From Gammaproteobacteria bacterium (lineage in GTDB: Bacteria; Pseudomonadota; Gammaproteobacteria; Pseudomonadales; Pseudomonadaceae): 64,000 nucleotides of DNA. Shown one piece after another: positions 27,150 through 38,235 of this stretch (the stretch's first letter is position 1; each line of letters begins with the position of its first letter). Under the pieces are notes generated by a model that was not told where the DNA came from, did not search any database, and was given only the letters and a program-made list of their open reading frames with translations. The stretch lies in assembly GCA_018826895.1 (NCBI GenBank), contig JAHJYA010000067.1, positions 1 through 64,000 of the forward strand. Direction: 5' to 3'. Position numbers and translations under genes: made by a program.

Positions 27150-28310
27150 ATGATCTTCACCCAAGAACACGAAGAGCTGCGCCGCACGGTCCGTAACTTT
27201 GTCGACAAGGAAATCAACCCGCACGTCGAGCAGTGGGAAAAAGACGGTCGCTTCCCGATCCACGAGATCTTCAAAAAAGCCGGCGACCTCGGCCTGCTGG
27301 GCATCTCCAAGCCAGAAAAATTCGGCGGGATGAGCCTGGACTACAGCTACTCGATCGTCGCGGCCGAAGAGTTCGGCACCATCATCTGCGGCGGCATCCC
27401 GATGTCCATCGGCGTGCAGACCGACATGTGCACCCCGGCTCTGGCGCGCTTCGGTTCCGATGAGCTGCGCGAGGAGTTTCTCAAACCAGCGATTGCCGGC
27501 GAGATGGTTGGCTGCATCGGCGTCTCCGAAGTGGGTGCTGGCTCCGATGTGGCCGGGCTAAAGACCACGGCCAAGAAAGACGGCAGCGACTATGTGATCA
27601 ACGGCAGCAAGATGTGGATCACCAACTCGCCATCCGCCGACTTTATCTGCCTGCTGGCCAATACCTCGGACGATAAGCCGCACGTCAACAAGTCGCTGAT
27701 CATGGTGCCGATGAACACCCCAGGCATTTCGGTCAGCCCGCACCTCGACAAACTCGGCATGCGCAGTTCGGAGACCGCTCAGGTGTTCTTCGACAACGTA
27801 CGCGTGCCGCAGCGCTACCGCATCGGCCACGAAGGCGCCGGTTTTATGATGCAGATGCTGCAGTTCCAGGAAGAACGCCTGTTCGGCGCCGCCAATATGA
27901 TCAAGGGCCTGGAGCACTGCATCAACGCCACCATCGACTACTGCAAGCAGCGGCATACCTTCGGCAGCCCGCTGATCGACAACCAAGTCATTCACTTCCG
28001 TATGGCCGAGCTGCAGACCGAAGTCGAATGCCTGCGCGCCTTGGTCTACCAGGCCACCGAGCAGTACGTACGCGGCCGCGACGTCACCAACCTGGCCTCG
28101 ATGGCCAAGCTCAAGGCCGGCCGCCTCGGCCGTGAAGTCACCGACAGCTGCCTGCAGTACTGGGGCGGCATGGGCTACATGTGGGAAAACCCGGTGGCTC
28201 GTGCCTACCGCGACGTACGCCTGGTGAGCATCGGCGGCGGTGCCGACGAAATCATGCTGGGCATTATCTGCAAGCTGATGGGCATTCTGCCTGGCAAGAA
28301 GAAAGGCTGA
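27150..28310 (+). CDS. atuD: Citronellyl-CoA dehydrogenase
   Basis: A 386-residue acyl-CoA dehydrogenase that oxidises citronellyl-CoA to geranyl-CoA with FAD. Signature segments are GCIGVSEVGAGSDVAGLKT (121-139), YVINGSKMWITNS (148-160) and YWGGMGYMWENPVARAYRDVR. The place of the MCAD base (EGT) reads SIGGGADEIM, so the base is probably a Glu of QEERL (241/242), as in isovaleryl-CoA dehydrogenase. Electrons go to ETF, encoded at 43.9-45.6 kb. It lies 18 nt after atuC with GGAG at normal distance. Confidence 0.92.
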   Translation: MIFTQEHEELRRTVRNFVDKEINPHVEQWEKDGRFPIHEIFKKAGDLGLLGISKPEKFGGMSLDYSYSIVAAEEFGTIICGGIPMSIGVQTDMCTPALARFGSDELREEFLKPAIAGEMVGCIGVSEVGAGSDVAGLKTTAKKDGSDYVINGSKMWITNSPSADFICLLANTSDDKPHVNKSLIMVPMNTPGISVSPHLDKLGMRSSETAQVFFDNVRVPQRYRIGHEGAGFMMQMLQFQEERLFGAANMIKGLEHCINATIDYCKQRHTFGSPLIDNQVIHFRMAELQTEVECLRALVYQATEQYVRGRDVTNLASMAKLKAGRLGREVTDSCLQYWGGMGYMWENPVARAYRDVRLVSIGGGADEIMLGIICKLMGILPGKKKG

Positions 28311-28320
28311 GGACGCGACC

Positions 28321-29121
28321 ATGGCCGCTCTACCGAACTGCGAAACTCTGCTGCTAAGCCTCGACGCCGGCGTGCTGCACATCACCCTCAATCGCCCGGA
28401 CAGCCGTAACGCCATGAGCCTGGCCATGGTCAGCGAATTGCGCGCGGTGCTGGAAAGCCTGCGCGGAGACCCTCGCGTGCGCGCCATTGTTCTGCGCGGT
28501 TCCGGCGGGCATTTCTGCGCCGGTGGCGATATCAAGGATATGGCCGGTGCCAGAGCGGCCGGTGGCGACGCCTACCGCAGCCTTAATCGCGCCTTTGGCA
28601 GCTTGCTGGAAGAGGCGCAGAACACCCCACAGGTGCTGATCGCCGTGCTCGAAGGCGCAGTGCTCGGCGGCGGTTTCGGCCTGGCCTGCGTCTCGGATAT
28701 CGCCATCTGCCAGCAGGACGCCAAGTTCGGCCTGCCGGAAACCACCTTGGGCATTCTGCCGGCGCAGATTGCACCCTTTGTGGTGCGGCGCATCGGCCTG
28801 ACCCAGACACGTCGCCTGGCCCTTACCGCCGCCCGCTTCAATGGCAGCGAGGCCGAACGCCTGGGCCTGGTGCACTTCAGCGAAGCCGCTAGCGAAGCCG
28901 TCGACGCCCGTTTGCACCAGGTACTGAGCCAGGTGCGCCAATGCGCGCCACAAGCCAATGCCCAGACCAAAGCCCTGTTGCTGGCCGCAGAAAACGAAGC
29001 ACTCGGACCTTTGCTGGACCGCGCCGCCGAACAGTTTGCCGCGGCGGTAACCGGCAGCGAAGGCGTCGAGGGCACCATGGCCTTTATGCAAAAACGTGCG
29101 CCAAAGTGGGCCGCTGAATAA
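28321..29121 (+). CDS. atuE: Isohexenylglutaconyl-CoA hydratase
   Basis: A 266-residue crotonase-family hydratase that adds water to isohexenylglutaconyl-CoA after the carboxylase step. The oxyanion hole is formed by GHFCAGGDIKDM and GAVLGGGFGLACVSD, and KFGLPETTLGILP carries the second catalytic Glu. It lies 10 nt after atuD, so the operon is tight. Its product is cleaved by a lyase (LiuE in PAO1) whose gene is not in this window. Confidence 0.9.
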   Translation: MAALPNCETLLLSLDAGVLHITLNRPDSRNAMSLAMVSELRAVLESLRGDPRVRAIVLRGSGGHFCAGGDIKDMAGARAAGGDAYRSLNRAFGSLLEEAQNTPQVLIAVLEGAVLGGGFGLACVSDIAICQQDAKFGLPETTLGILPAQIAPFVVRRIGLTQTRRLALTAARFNGSEAERLGLVHFSEAASEAVDARLHQVLSQVRQCAPQANAQTKALLLAAENEALGPLLDRAAEQFAAAVTGSEGVEGTMAFMQKRAPKWAAE

Positions 29122-29125
29122 CACC

Positions 29126-29182
29126 GTGGGAGGGGCTTTAGCCGCGACTGGTATCGCTGGATCGCCGCCCGCCCCCTCCCAC
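29126..29182. repeat. REP-like palindrome between atuE and atuF
   Basis: Outer arms GTGGGAGGGG (29126-29135) and CCCCTCCCAC (29173-29182), with GCTTTAGCCGCGACTGG inside. It is the same repeat family as 31242-31315. Confidence 0.8.
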
Positions 29183-29242
29183 ACAACCTGATCGCAAATC
29201 GCCGCCCGGACGCAATCCGGATCGACAAGCAGGAGCACACAG

Positions 29243-31231
<1,989 letters not shown>

Positions 31232-31241
31232 TCGCAATCCC

Positions 31242-31315
31242 GTGGGAGGGGCTTTAGCCGCGACTAATTGGCGACTTGTCGCGGCTAAAGCGGATCGCCG
31301 CCCGGCCCCTCCTAC
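31242..31315. repeat. REP-like palindrome after atuF
   Basis: Outer arms GTGGGAGGGG (31242-31251) and CCCCTCCTAC (31306-31315). An inner 14-bp perfect pair GCTTTAGCCGCGAC/GTCGCGGCTAAAGC surrounds TAATTGGCGACTT. The result is a long hairpin that may protect the atuA-F mRNA 3' end. Confidence 0.82.
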
Positions 31316-31339
31316 AAAAACCATAAAAAATCGCTGATC

Positions 31340-31363
31340 GTTCCCACGCCGGAGCGTGGGAAC
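31340..31363. repeat. REP-like hairpin upstream of atuG
   Basis: Perfect hairpin GTTCCCACGC-CGGA-GCGTGGGAAC, the same core as the copy at 24582-24606. Confidence 0.82.
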
Positions 31364-31403
31364 CATCAAACGCCCCTATAACAACAAGACACGGAGCACG
31401 CAT

Positions 31404-32228
31404 ATGTCACTGCAAGGCAAAACCCTGTTTATCACCGGCGCCAGCCGCGGCATCGGCCTTGAAATCGCCCTGCGCGCCGCGCGTGAGGGGGCCAATATCG
31501 TGATTGCGGCGAAAAGCGCCGAGCCCCACGCCAAGCTGCCCGGCACCATCCACTCGGTGGCTACCGAGGTCCAGGAAGCGGGCGGCAAGGCCCTGGCCTT
31601 GCAAGTCGATGTGCGTGACGAGAACGCGGTAAAAGCGGCCATGGCCCAGGCCGCTGAGCACTTCGGCGGTATCGACGCGCTAATCAACAACGCCGGGGCG
31701 ATCAAGCTGGTCGGTGTGGAGAAACTCGAACCCAAGCGTTTCGACCTGATGTTCCAGATCAACACCCGTGCGGTGATGGTCTGCAGCCAGGCCGCCCTGC
31801 CGTTCCTTAAGCAGAGCAGCAATGGCCATATCCTCAACCTATCGCCACCGCTGAATATGGACAGCAAATGGTTTGCCCAACATGGTCCCTACACCGTGAC
31901 CAAGTACGGTATGAGCATGCTCACGCTGGGTATGAGCGAGGAGTTCAAGAAGTACGGCATCAGCGTCAACTCGCTGTGGCCGAAAACCATGATTGCCACC
32001 GCCGCCATCGAGTTCGAACTGGGCAGTCGCGACGCGTTCAAGCGCGCACGCACCCCCGCCATCATGGCCGATGCCGCCCACACCATTCTTAGCAGCAGCG
32101 GCCGCAGCATCACGGGCCGATTACTGATCGACGAAGACATTCTGCGCGAGCAGGGTGCCAGCGAGTTCGAGCACTATCGCTTTGATCCAGCGGGTGGTGC
32201 GCTGATTGCGGATCTGTTTATCGATTGA
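31404..32228 (+). CDS. atuG: AtuG, SDR-family dehydrogenase
   Basis: A 274-residue short-chain dehydrogenase, resembling HSDL2-type proteins (NADP-dependent hydroxyacyl or hydroxysteroid dehydrogenase-like). The Rossmann motif is TGASRGIG (10-17), then INNAGAIK, and the active site is NLSPP with YTVTKYGMS (Tyr-x-x-x-Lys intact). AtuG is a cluster member of uncertain step, possibly alcohol or aldehyde oxidation of citronellol. It is separated from atuF by two palindromes, so it may be expressed at a lower level. The start at 31404 has GGAGC upstream. atuH is not present downstream. Confidence 0.88.
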   Translation: MSLQGKTLFITGASRGIGLEIALRAAREGANIVIAAKSAEPHAKLPGTIHSVATEVQEAGGKALALQVDVRDENAVKAAMAQAAEHFGGIDALINNAGAIKLVGVEKLEPKRFDLMFQINTRAVMVCSQAALPFLKQSSNGHILNLSPPLNMDSKWFAQHGPYTVTKYGMSMLTLGMSEEFKKYGISVNSLWPKTMIATAAIEFELGSRDAFKRARTPAIMADAAHTILSSSGRSITGRLLIDEDILREQGASEFEHYRFDPAGGALIADLFID

Positions 32229-32427
32229 GCCCGGCATCTGCTGCTGGCTACTCGTCTATGCTGATGTCAGACCGCAGATAATACTTATGCGATAACAATA
32301 CCGGCACAATGCCGCTATATACTGGATGAGACAGTCGCACGCAGGGAGCACCGCGAAGAACGCCCCTGCCGTACAAGCACAGGTCGCATTGCTCGCCTGG
32401 CTCTTGCCTGGCCACTCAGGGGAAATC

Positions 32428-34860
32428 ATGAATCAAGCATTTCGTGTCGTATGGAGCAACGCCCGCAGTACCTTCGTCGTGGTCGATGAATACACCAGCG
32501 CGCGTGGTAAGCGTGGAGGCTGCACCCGCCTGCTCACCAGCGTGGCCCTTGCTCTGACGGCAGCTGGAACAGCCCAGGCTGCCCCAGGTATTTGCGGGGC
32601 AGGCAATAACACCATCAGCAGCGACGAATCCTACAGTTGCTACCTGTACGGCAATGACAGCCTGACAGTGACTGAATCCGGCAGCATCACTACAGCCGGT
32701 GAGTCAGCCGTTTTTAGCGATAACGGTTTCGGCAGCATCAGCAATGCCGGGGAAATCCGCAATACCGACGGCACCTATTACCTGGACGGATCGGGTATTT
32801 ATCTGCAAGCCAGCGGCAGCAGTATTAGCAACCTGGCAGGCGCCACCATCGAAGGTTCCTTCGTCGGTATTACTCTGGATGGGCTGATGCAAACGGTGAC
32901 GCTCGATAGCCTCAGCAATGCCGGCACCATCACCGGAGCTACCGGTATCCTGGCGACCGGAGATGTGAGCATCGGCACCATCATCAACAGCGGCACCATC
33001 AGCGGCATCGGTAATGATGGTGTTGGCATTGGTATTGATACTGGCACGACCATCGACTCAGTCAGCAACAGCGGCACCATCAATGGCACCCTGGCGGGCA
33101 TTCAGGTCTATGACAGCACTATCGGTGTCATCAATAACAGTGGCACCATTTCCGGAGTGCAATACGCAATCAGCGACCTGAGTTTAAGTGGTATTTCCGC
33201 AATCAACATCACAGGCAATACCGCACGCCTGGTGGGCGACGTTGATGCAGGCAACAGTCTCTTCACCCTCAAGTCTGGCGCAGTTTTCAGCAATGAAAAT
33301 GCCATCAGCGTCGACCGCTTTGTAATCGAGGACGGTGCCACACTCAGGATGGGCGCGGGCCTCAGCACGTCCAGCACGATGGACGACGGCATCTTTGCCT
33401 TCACCGGCTTTAGCAACGCGGGAACCCTTAGCCTAGCGGCTGGCGTCACCGGCACTATTTACGGCGATTACACCCAGACCAGCAGCGGCGCCTTGCGCAT
33501 AGGCGTGAGCGATGACAGCACCTACGGCAAGCTGGTGGTCGACGGCACCGCCACCCTGGCCAGCAATGCCAAGCTTGAGGTGGACGTAAGCAATCCGGGT
33601 TACCAGTTCAGTGCCAGCACGCTCAACAACGTACTCAGCGCCAACAACTTGATCAGTGACGGCACCTTCGCTGTCAGCGATAACTCCCAGCTGTTCAACT
33701 TTGGCGCAATCAAGGACGGCAATACCGTCGACTTGACGCTGACCAAGGCCGCCAGCGTGCTGGACAGCGTTATCAGCACCGGTAACAGCCCGGCACAAGG
33801 CGCAGCCCAAGTGCTCGACAATGTACTAAGCGCAGATCCGACGGGTGAATTGGCGTCCAACTTCGTCGGCCTGACCAGCGAGCAGGAGGTCTCCGACGCC
33901 GTCACCTCTACGCTACCCACCGTCGCAGGCAACGCCAGCAATGCCACCAGCAGTACCCTGGCTGGCATCAACCGGGTGGTTCAGGCGCATCAGGACAACA
34001 ATAGCGGTCTCTCCTCAGGTGACGCCGTTGCAGAAGGAAACCTGTGGATCAAGACCTTCGGCTCCTGGACCGAGCAAGACCAGCGTAACGGTATCTCCGG
34101 CTACGACGCCGATACCCAGGGACTGGTTATCGGTGCCGACGCAGCCATATCCGAGAATACCCGCCTCGGCCTGGCTTTCGCGTATGCGCAGACCGACCTG
34201 GACAACGACTCGCGCGTTGCCCCACAAAGCGTGCAAATCGACACCTTCCAACTGATTGGCTACGGCAGCTATGCCCTGGGCGTCGACACCGAGCTGAACT
34301 TCCAACTTGATGCAGGGCAGAACCGCAGCGAAGGCAAGCGCCATATGCCGTTTGCCGACGCCACCGCTACAGCGGATTACGATGGCTATAACGTTCATGC
34401 CGGCATTGGTATCGGGCACAACATGCGCCTGTCCGAGCAGTTGACCTTCGTGCCATCGGCCCGCGCCGACTACACCTGGATCGGTACTGACTCCTATCGC
34501 GAGAAGGGCGCAGGTGCACTTAATCTGGACGTAGACAGCAACGACAGCGAGGAACTGCTGCTCAGTATCGACGGCAAGCTCAACTACGCGCTGAGCGAAG
34601 CCACCGTACTCAGTGCCAACATCGGTGCCGGCTATGACGTGATCGACGAGGACAGCGCAATCACTTCCACCTATGCTGGCGCACCGGGTGCAGCCTTCAA
34701 GACACCGGGCATGGACATGGAACCCTGGCTGGCGCGCACGGGCCTGGGGCTGACTCACACCCTGGCCGGCGGTACCGAAGTCAGCCTGCGCTACGACGCT
34801 GAAGTGCGCAGTGATTTCACCAACCAGGGTGCGTCGCTTAAAGCACGCTGGGCGTTCTAA
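32428..34860 (+). CDS. Type V autotransporter with extended signal peptide
   Basis: An 810-residue autotransporter. It starts MNQAFRVVWSNARSTFVVVDE, an ESPR-type extended signal region, followed by a hydrophobic core and cleavage near AQAAPG. The passenger (about 55-500) is built of degenerate repeats around INNSGTISG/SNAGTITG, typical of a beta-helix. A C-terminal beta-barrel (about 540-810) begins NLWIKTFGSW and ends ASLKARWAF with the terminal aromatic. GGGGAA lies 6 nt before the ATG; the longer frame lacks a signal. No protease or lipase catalytic motif is seen, so an adhesin or surface-structure role is inferred. Confidence 0.92.
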   Translation: MNQAFRVVWSNARSTFVVVDEYTSARGKRGGCTRLLTSVALALTAAGTAQAAPGICGAGNNTISSDESYSCYLYGNDSLTVTESGSITTAGESAVFSDNGFGSISNAGEIRNTDGTYYLDGSGIYLQASGSSISNLAGATIEGSFVGITLDGLMQTVTLDSLSNAGTITGATGILATGDVSIGTIINSGTISGIGNDGVGIGIDTGTTIDSVSNSGTINGTLAGIQVYDSTIGVINNSGTISGVQYAISDLSLSGISAINITGNTARLVGDVDAGNSLFTLKSGAVFSNENAISVDRFVIEDGATLRMGAGLSTSSTMDDGIFAFTGFSNAGTLSLAAGVTGTIYGDYTQTSSGALRIGVSDDSTYGKLVVDGTATLASNAKLEVDVSNPGYQFSASTLNNVLSANNLISDGTFAVSDNSQLFNFGAIKDGNTVDLTLTKAASVLDSVISTGNSPAQGAAQVLDNVLSADPTGELASNFVGLTSEQEVSDAVTSTLPTVAGNASNATSSTLAGINRVVQAHQDNNSGLSSGDAVAEGNLWIKTFGSWTEQDQRNGISGYDADTQGLVIGADAAISENTRLGLAFAYAQTDLDNDSRVAPQSVQIDTFQLIGYGSYALGVDTELNFQLDAGQNRSEGKRHMPFADATATADYDGYNVHAGIGIGHNMRLSEQLTFVPSARADYTWIGTDSYREKGAGALNLDVDSNDSEELLLSIDGKLNYALSEATVLSANIGAGYDVIDEDSAITSTYAGAPGAAFKTPGMDMEPWLARTGLGLTHTLAGGTEVSLRYDAEVRSDFTNQGASLKARWAF

Positions 34861-34877
34861 ATACTCTGCCGCAGAGC

Positions 34878-34911
34878 AAAGGCCGCGATATAGATCGTGG
34901 CCTTTGTGTTT
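34878..34911 (+). terminator. Rho-independent terminator of the autotransporter gene
   Basis: A 12-bp stem AAAGGCCGCGAT/ATCGTGGCCTTT (one G-U pair) with loop ATAG, followed by GTGTTT, 17 nt after the stop. Confidence 0.75.
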
Positions 34912-35053
34912 ATCGGACAGGCATACTGAACCGACCCTAGCATTGATAAACGAAATGGAACAACGCTCCTCCCTACATGCTAAAGCCCAGCGGCTCTGCG
35001 GTTTTCCTGAAGTTGTGCGGTGTACCTATTCGGATGGGGGGGCTTATCCATCC

Positions 35054-35881
35054 ATGCGCTTGAGCTATCTCCCAGCATTGCTCGGTGCGGCACTTCTAGC
35101 GGCCTGCACCTCCCTCCCCAGCCCCGACCAACGCCGCCAACAAGCAGCCGATCTGGCGCAAGGGCAATCCTGGCAGGCGCTGCAGCTACAGGCCGGAATA
35201 TTCCGACTGCAAGCCTATGCGCCGCAAGCTACGAGCGAGGTCTTGACGATCTACCTGGAAGGCGACGGCTTCGCCTGGCGCAACACTCGCCAACCTTCAT
35301 CGGACCCAACACCCCTCAACCCGCTTGCCCTGCGCTTGGCTCTGGCACAGCCCAGCGGCACAGCCGCTTACCTGGGCCGCCCCTGCCAGTATCTGGACAG
35401 CGAGCGAGCGCCCTGCCATAAGCGCTACTGGACTGACGCACGCTTCGCCGAAGCGGTGGTGCATAGCCTCGACCAAGCCGCCAATCAGTTGAAAACCCGA
35501 GCAGGCGCGCAACGTCTGGTGCTGGTTGGCTATTCCGGTGGCGGAGCTCTGGCTCTGCTTCTGGCAGCGCGGCGCAACGATGTGCAACGCGTGATCACGG
35601 TCGCCGGTAATCTCGATCACGCCGCCTGGACCCGTCATCATCGGATCACACCCCTGCAGAACTCACTCAACCCGGCGCAACTGCGTCAGCGCCTGGCAGG
35701 CATGGAGCAGACCCATCTACTGGGTGAGCAAGACCGGGTAATACCGCCCCATTTGGTCGAAGCCTTCGTTGCAGGCTATCCACCAGGCCATCGCGCCCAG
35801 GTAAAGGTGCTGGCGGATTATGACCACCACTGCTGCTGGACGCAGGACTGGGCAAGGTTATGGCGACTAATCAATCCGTGA
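35054..35881 (+). CDS. Lipoprotein with alpha/beta-hydrolase fold
   Basis: A 275-residue lipoprotein. The signal peptide MRLSYLPALLGAALLAAC has the lipobox cysteine at 18. The mature part is an alpha/beta hydrolase: nucleophile elbow VGYSGGGALALLL, acid region LLGEQDRVIP, and a C-terminal His in YDHHCCW. Members are esterase-like periplasmic or outer-membrane lipoproteins of unknown substrate. Three cysteines near the active region (PCQY, APCHKRY, HHCCW) may form disulfides. A run of seven G lies 9-16 nt upstream of the ATG; the ribosome-binding site is unclear. Confidence 0.78.
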   Translation: MRLSYLPALLGAALLAACTSLPSPDQRRQQAADLAQGQSWQALQLQAGIFRLQAYAPQATSEVLTIYLEGDGFAWRNTRQPSSDPTPLNPLALRLALAQPSGTAAYLGRPCQYLDSERAPCHKRYWTDARFAEAVVHSLDQAANQLKTRAGAQRLVLVGYSGGGALALLLAARRNDVQRVITVAGNLDHAAWTRHHRITPLQNSLNPAQLRQRLAGMEQTHLLGEQDRVIPPHLVEAFVAGYPPGHRAQVKVLADYDHHCCWTQDWARLWRLINP

Positions 35882-36035
35882 TCTGACGACCAACCTTAAG
35901 CGCAGCCAGCTGCGCAACAGGTAGCGCGCAAGCGAAAAACACCAGCCACCCGACCTCAATCAACTGACTGACCTAACAGCTTGCGCTTGCGCTTGCGCAA
36001 AGGCTCAGGCCGCATCTGACTGCAGACAACCTCCG

Positions 36036-36533
36036 CTACTGCCTGAACTCAAACTGCAACTGCGCGCCCTCTACCGATTGCCAGTAGTCATCACCATGCT
36101 CGTTGGTAATCAGCTTGCCATTGAGCTGGAAAGGGCTTTCAGGTGCGACCTTCTCGCCGAACAGAGGTGGCAACAGGGTGGCAGGTAGATCATTGAGCGG
36201 CTCCAGCGACTGGAGCGGATCAAACACATTGGGGTGCAGGCTCAGATCCAACGGTGCCTTCGGCTTAGTGGGCTCAGGCGTGCGTGCAACCGCAGCAGGT
36301 TTTGGCTTGGCTTGGGCCGATGTAGCAGTTTTTGGGTCGTTAGCACGGGGCTGAGCAGGTTTGTTCGCGATCAGCGCCGGCTCAGCCTTGCCCACTTTGC
36401 TATCAGCGGAGTCTTGAGCCGGTTGCACCTTGGCGGTTTCAGCCTTGGGCTTTTCGGAAGGGTTGGGGCTTTGCTCGCAGGCCACCAGTGACAGCAGTGT
36501 TAGCAGCAGTGCGAGGCGTCGAATAGGCAACAT
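36036..36533 (-). CDS. Hypothetical proline/alanine-rich lipoprotein
   Basis: A 165-residue protein starting MLPIRRLALLLTLLSLVACEQS, a lipoprotein signal with the cysteine at 19. Residues 20-95 are low-complexity, rich in Lys, Pro, Ala and Thr (KPKAETAKVQPAQD), as in flexible cell-wall-spanning linkers. The C-terminal 60 residues (LPATLLPPLFGEKVAPESPFQLNGKLITN...) are probably folded. I recognise no family. A GTG 8 codons upstream is an alternative start. It lies downstream of the sigma/anti-sigma operon on the same strand but about 350 nt away. Confidence 0.65.
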   Translation of the reverse strand: MLPIRRLALLLTLLSLVACEQSPNPSEKPKAETAKVQPAQDSADSKVGKAEPALIANKPAQPRANDPKTATSAQAKPKPAAVARTPEPTKPKAPLDLSLHPNVFDPLQSLEPLNDLPATLLPPLFGEKVAPESPFQLNGKLITNEHGDDYWQSVEGAQLQFEFRQ

Positions 36534-36880
36534 AAGTAGACATAAAGGCAGTGACACAAGCCACCATGCTGCCCCCTACCCCGCCCCCTGGCAAGCGTGC
36601 AATCCGTACGGCAGGTAACAGCACAGCACTAGGGCCGCGAACGAAACGTCAACAGACCCTAGAGAAAGGCTCTGTCCCAGTACCCTGTGGCACGGCGCCG
36701 ATGCTTTTGTGGGAGCCGCGCCCCGCGGCGAATGCCATGGGCAACGCCGAAATAACTTAATGGCTGCAATCTCTTCGCCCCGAGGCGGGGCTCCTACACG
36801 TGTTCGGTAGTTCACCCTGGTGCTGCGTGATGGCTTGCACGGGATGCAACAGGATTTTGGGACATAGCCTAGAGAAAGCC
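36534..36880. other. Intergenic region with REP-like palindrome
   Basis: No gene is seen in these 347 nt. A palindromic unit covers 36709-36799, described separately. The rest shows no clear promoter or terminator. A TGGCACG at about 36688 looks like half of a sigma-54 site, but the -12 GC is out of register. Confidence 0.5.
36709..36799. repeat. REP-like palindromic unit
   Basis: Left arm GTGGGAGCCGCGCCCCGCGGCGAA and right arm TTCGCCCCGAGGCGGGGCTCC-TACAC are imperfect complements separated by about 45 nt. This is the typical paired-palindrome layout of Pseudomonas REP elements and lies after the anti-sigma gene. Confidence 0.78.
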
Positions 36881-37657
36881 TTACTCAGGTGGCTGCAGTT
36901 GCTGCAACCGTGCGTCGATATCAAGCTCGGGGTGCTCGCGCATCAGTTGCAACAGTAAAGCATCGGCTTCATCCGTCCAGCCGTCACGGCGTAGCTCAAG
37001 CAAGCGTTGCAACTCGCTACGTAGCTGCTGTTCGGACTGACTGCCTGCAGCTTCTGCTGCTTTTTCGGGGGCTGATACAGCTGGCGCACGGGCTACTTGG
37101 GGCGGTTGCTCATGCAACGCATCGGCCGCCGATTCTTCCCGCAACGACTGACTGGACGCACCGGCTGAAAGCTTCTTCTCGGCCCTGGCGGCATCGCTGC
37201 TAGTGCCCTGGGCCAGCGGTGCTGGCGACGTCATACGCGAGCGATCCGGCTCATCGGCAAGTACAGCAGATTCCTCCAAGGGCGCGGGCATAGGCGCAGA
37301 TTGTGGTGCCATCCGCGCCGCAGCCGGTGCCATGGGGGAGCCGCTGGGCACGGCATCGAAGGCATCCGGAGCCTGCTCGAAAGTGCGCCAGGTCAGGCTC
37401 AGACCAATCCCCAGGCAGGCGACCCCGGCTAACGCTACCGGCCAGCGTTGCCGGCCGCCAGTGCCGAAAAGCCAGCTGCGCAGGCGCGCGCTCAGGCCAG
37501 GTTTGGCTTCGGTTGTGGCCGCGCTACGCGCTGCTGCGCTGGCCGCCGCGAGTATCTGCGCATCCAGCTGCGCACTGGGCTCACCGCCACTGTGCTGGCG
37601 GAAATGCTCGAGCATCTGCCGTTCCTGCTCATCGGGCATCTGTTGATCGTGGTTCAT
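36881..37657 (-). CDS. Putative membrane anti-sigma factor
   Basis: A 258-residue protein encoded directly after the ECF sigma gene, with a 4-nt ATGA overlap. A short cytoplasmic N-terminal part (1-70) is followed by one TM helix (about 72-90, VALAGVACLGIGLSLTW) and a Pro/Ala/Ser-rich periplasmic region. The final 50 residues (LRSELQRLLELRRDGWTDEADALLLQLMREHPEL) form a conserved helical tail. The layout is that of a one-TM anti-sigma factor, although no zinc-binding ZAS motif is seen. By synteny it may correspond to SbrR of P. aeruginosa (from memory). Role inferred from position and topology. Confidence 0.65.
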   Translation of the reverse strand: MNHDQQMPDEQERQMLEHFRQHSGGEPSAQLDAQILAAASAAARSAATTEAKPGLSARLRSWLFGTGGRQRWPVALAGVACLGIGLSLTWRTFEQAPDAFDAVPSGSPMAPAAARMAPQSAPMPAPLEESAVLADEPDRSRMTSPAPLAQGTSSDAARAEKKLSAGASSQSLREESAADALHEQPPQVARAPAVSAPEKAAEAAGSQSEQQLRSELQRLLELRRDGWTDEADALLLQLMREHPELDIDARLQQLQPPE

Positions 37658-38235
37658 ACGGACAACTCCTCGGCAGCCGGGTCAGCCAGCAGCCGACGTA
37701 ACTTCTGCAGGGCATAGCGCAAACGGCTCTTTACCGTCTCGGCAGGTATCTGGGTCAACTCGGCGATCTCGGCCAGTTCCAGATCACCGTGGGCACGCAG
37801 CAGAAACACTTCGCGCTGCTCCGCCGGTAAATCCGCCAGCGCGGCCTCTAAACGCTGCTGATCGCGGCTCAGGCTGAGCTGTTGCTCGGGGCCCGGCTGC
37901 GGGTCGTGCGGGGCATGCTGTTGTTCATCGTACTCAGCATGCCCCGCCTGGTGCCGACCATGCTTGCGCCAGGTGTCGATCAGCCGGTTGCGGCCGATCT
38001 GGTACAGCCAGGTCTTGAACAACACCGCATCGCGCTGTTCACTCTGGCTGCGGATCAGGCTCATCCAGGTCTCCTGAAACACCTCCTCGGCCAGGGCATG
38101 GTCGCCACACAGGCCAAGCAGAAAGCGGAACAGGCCGAGCCGGTGGCGCTGGTACAACTCGGCGAAAGCCGCCGCATCACCGCGGCGGTAACGCCGCAAC
38201 AAGGCGGCATCGTCATCCGTGAGGGGTCGATTCAC
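37654..38235 (-). CDS. ECF-family RNA polymerase sigma factor
   Basis: A 193-residue sigma-70-family factor with only regions 2 and 4. Region 2 (about 10-90) has FAELYQRHRLGLFRFL, AEEVFQETW and TWLYQIGRNRLIDTWRK. Region 4 (about 125-180) has LPAEQREVFLLRAHGDLELAEIAELTQIPAETVKSRLRYAL. It starts with GTG overlapping the vWA gene stop (GTGA) and its own stop overlaps the next start, so all three are coupled. By neighbourhood it may be the counterpart of SbrI, an ECF factor that limits swarming in P. aeruginosa; orthology is not proven here. Confidence 0.88.
   Translation of the reverse strand: MNRPLTDDDAALLRRYRRGDAAAFAELYQRHRLGLFRFLLGLCGDHALAEEVFQETWMSLIRSQSEQRDAVLFKTWLYQIGRNRLIDTWRKHGRHQAGHAEYDEQQHAPHDPQPGPEQQLSLSRDQQRLEAALADLPAEQREVFLLRAHGDLELAEIAELTQIPAETVKSRLRYALQKLRRLLADPAAEELSV

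Noticed and set aside
26166..27263. 365-codon open frame antisense to atuC
   Set aside because: A shadow frame opposite a well-conserved carboxyltransferase, without a start context.
36686..36706. Sigma-54-like TGGCACG followed by TGC
   Set aside because: The -24 GG and -12 GC are two bases too far apart, and no gene begins downstream on that strand.
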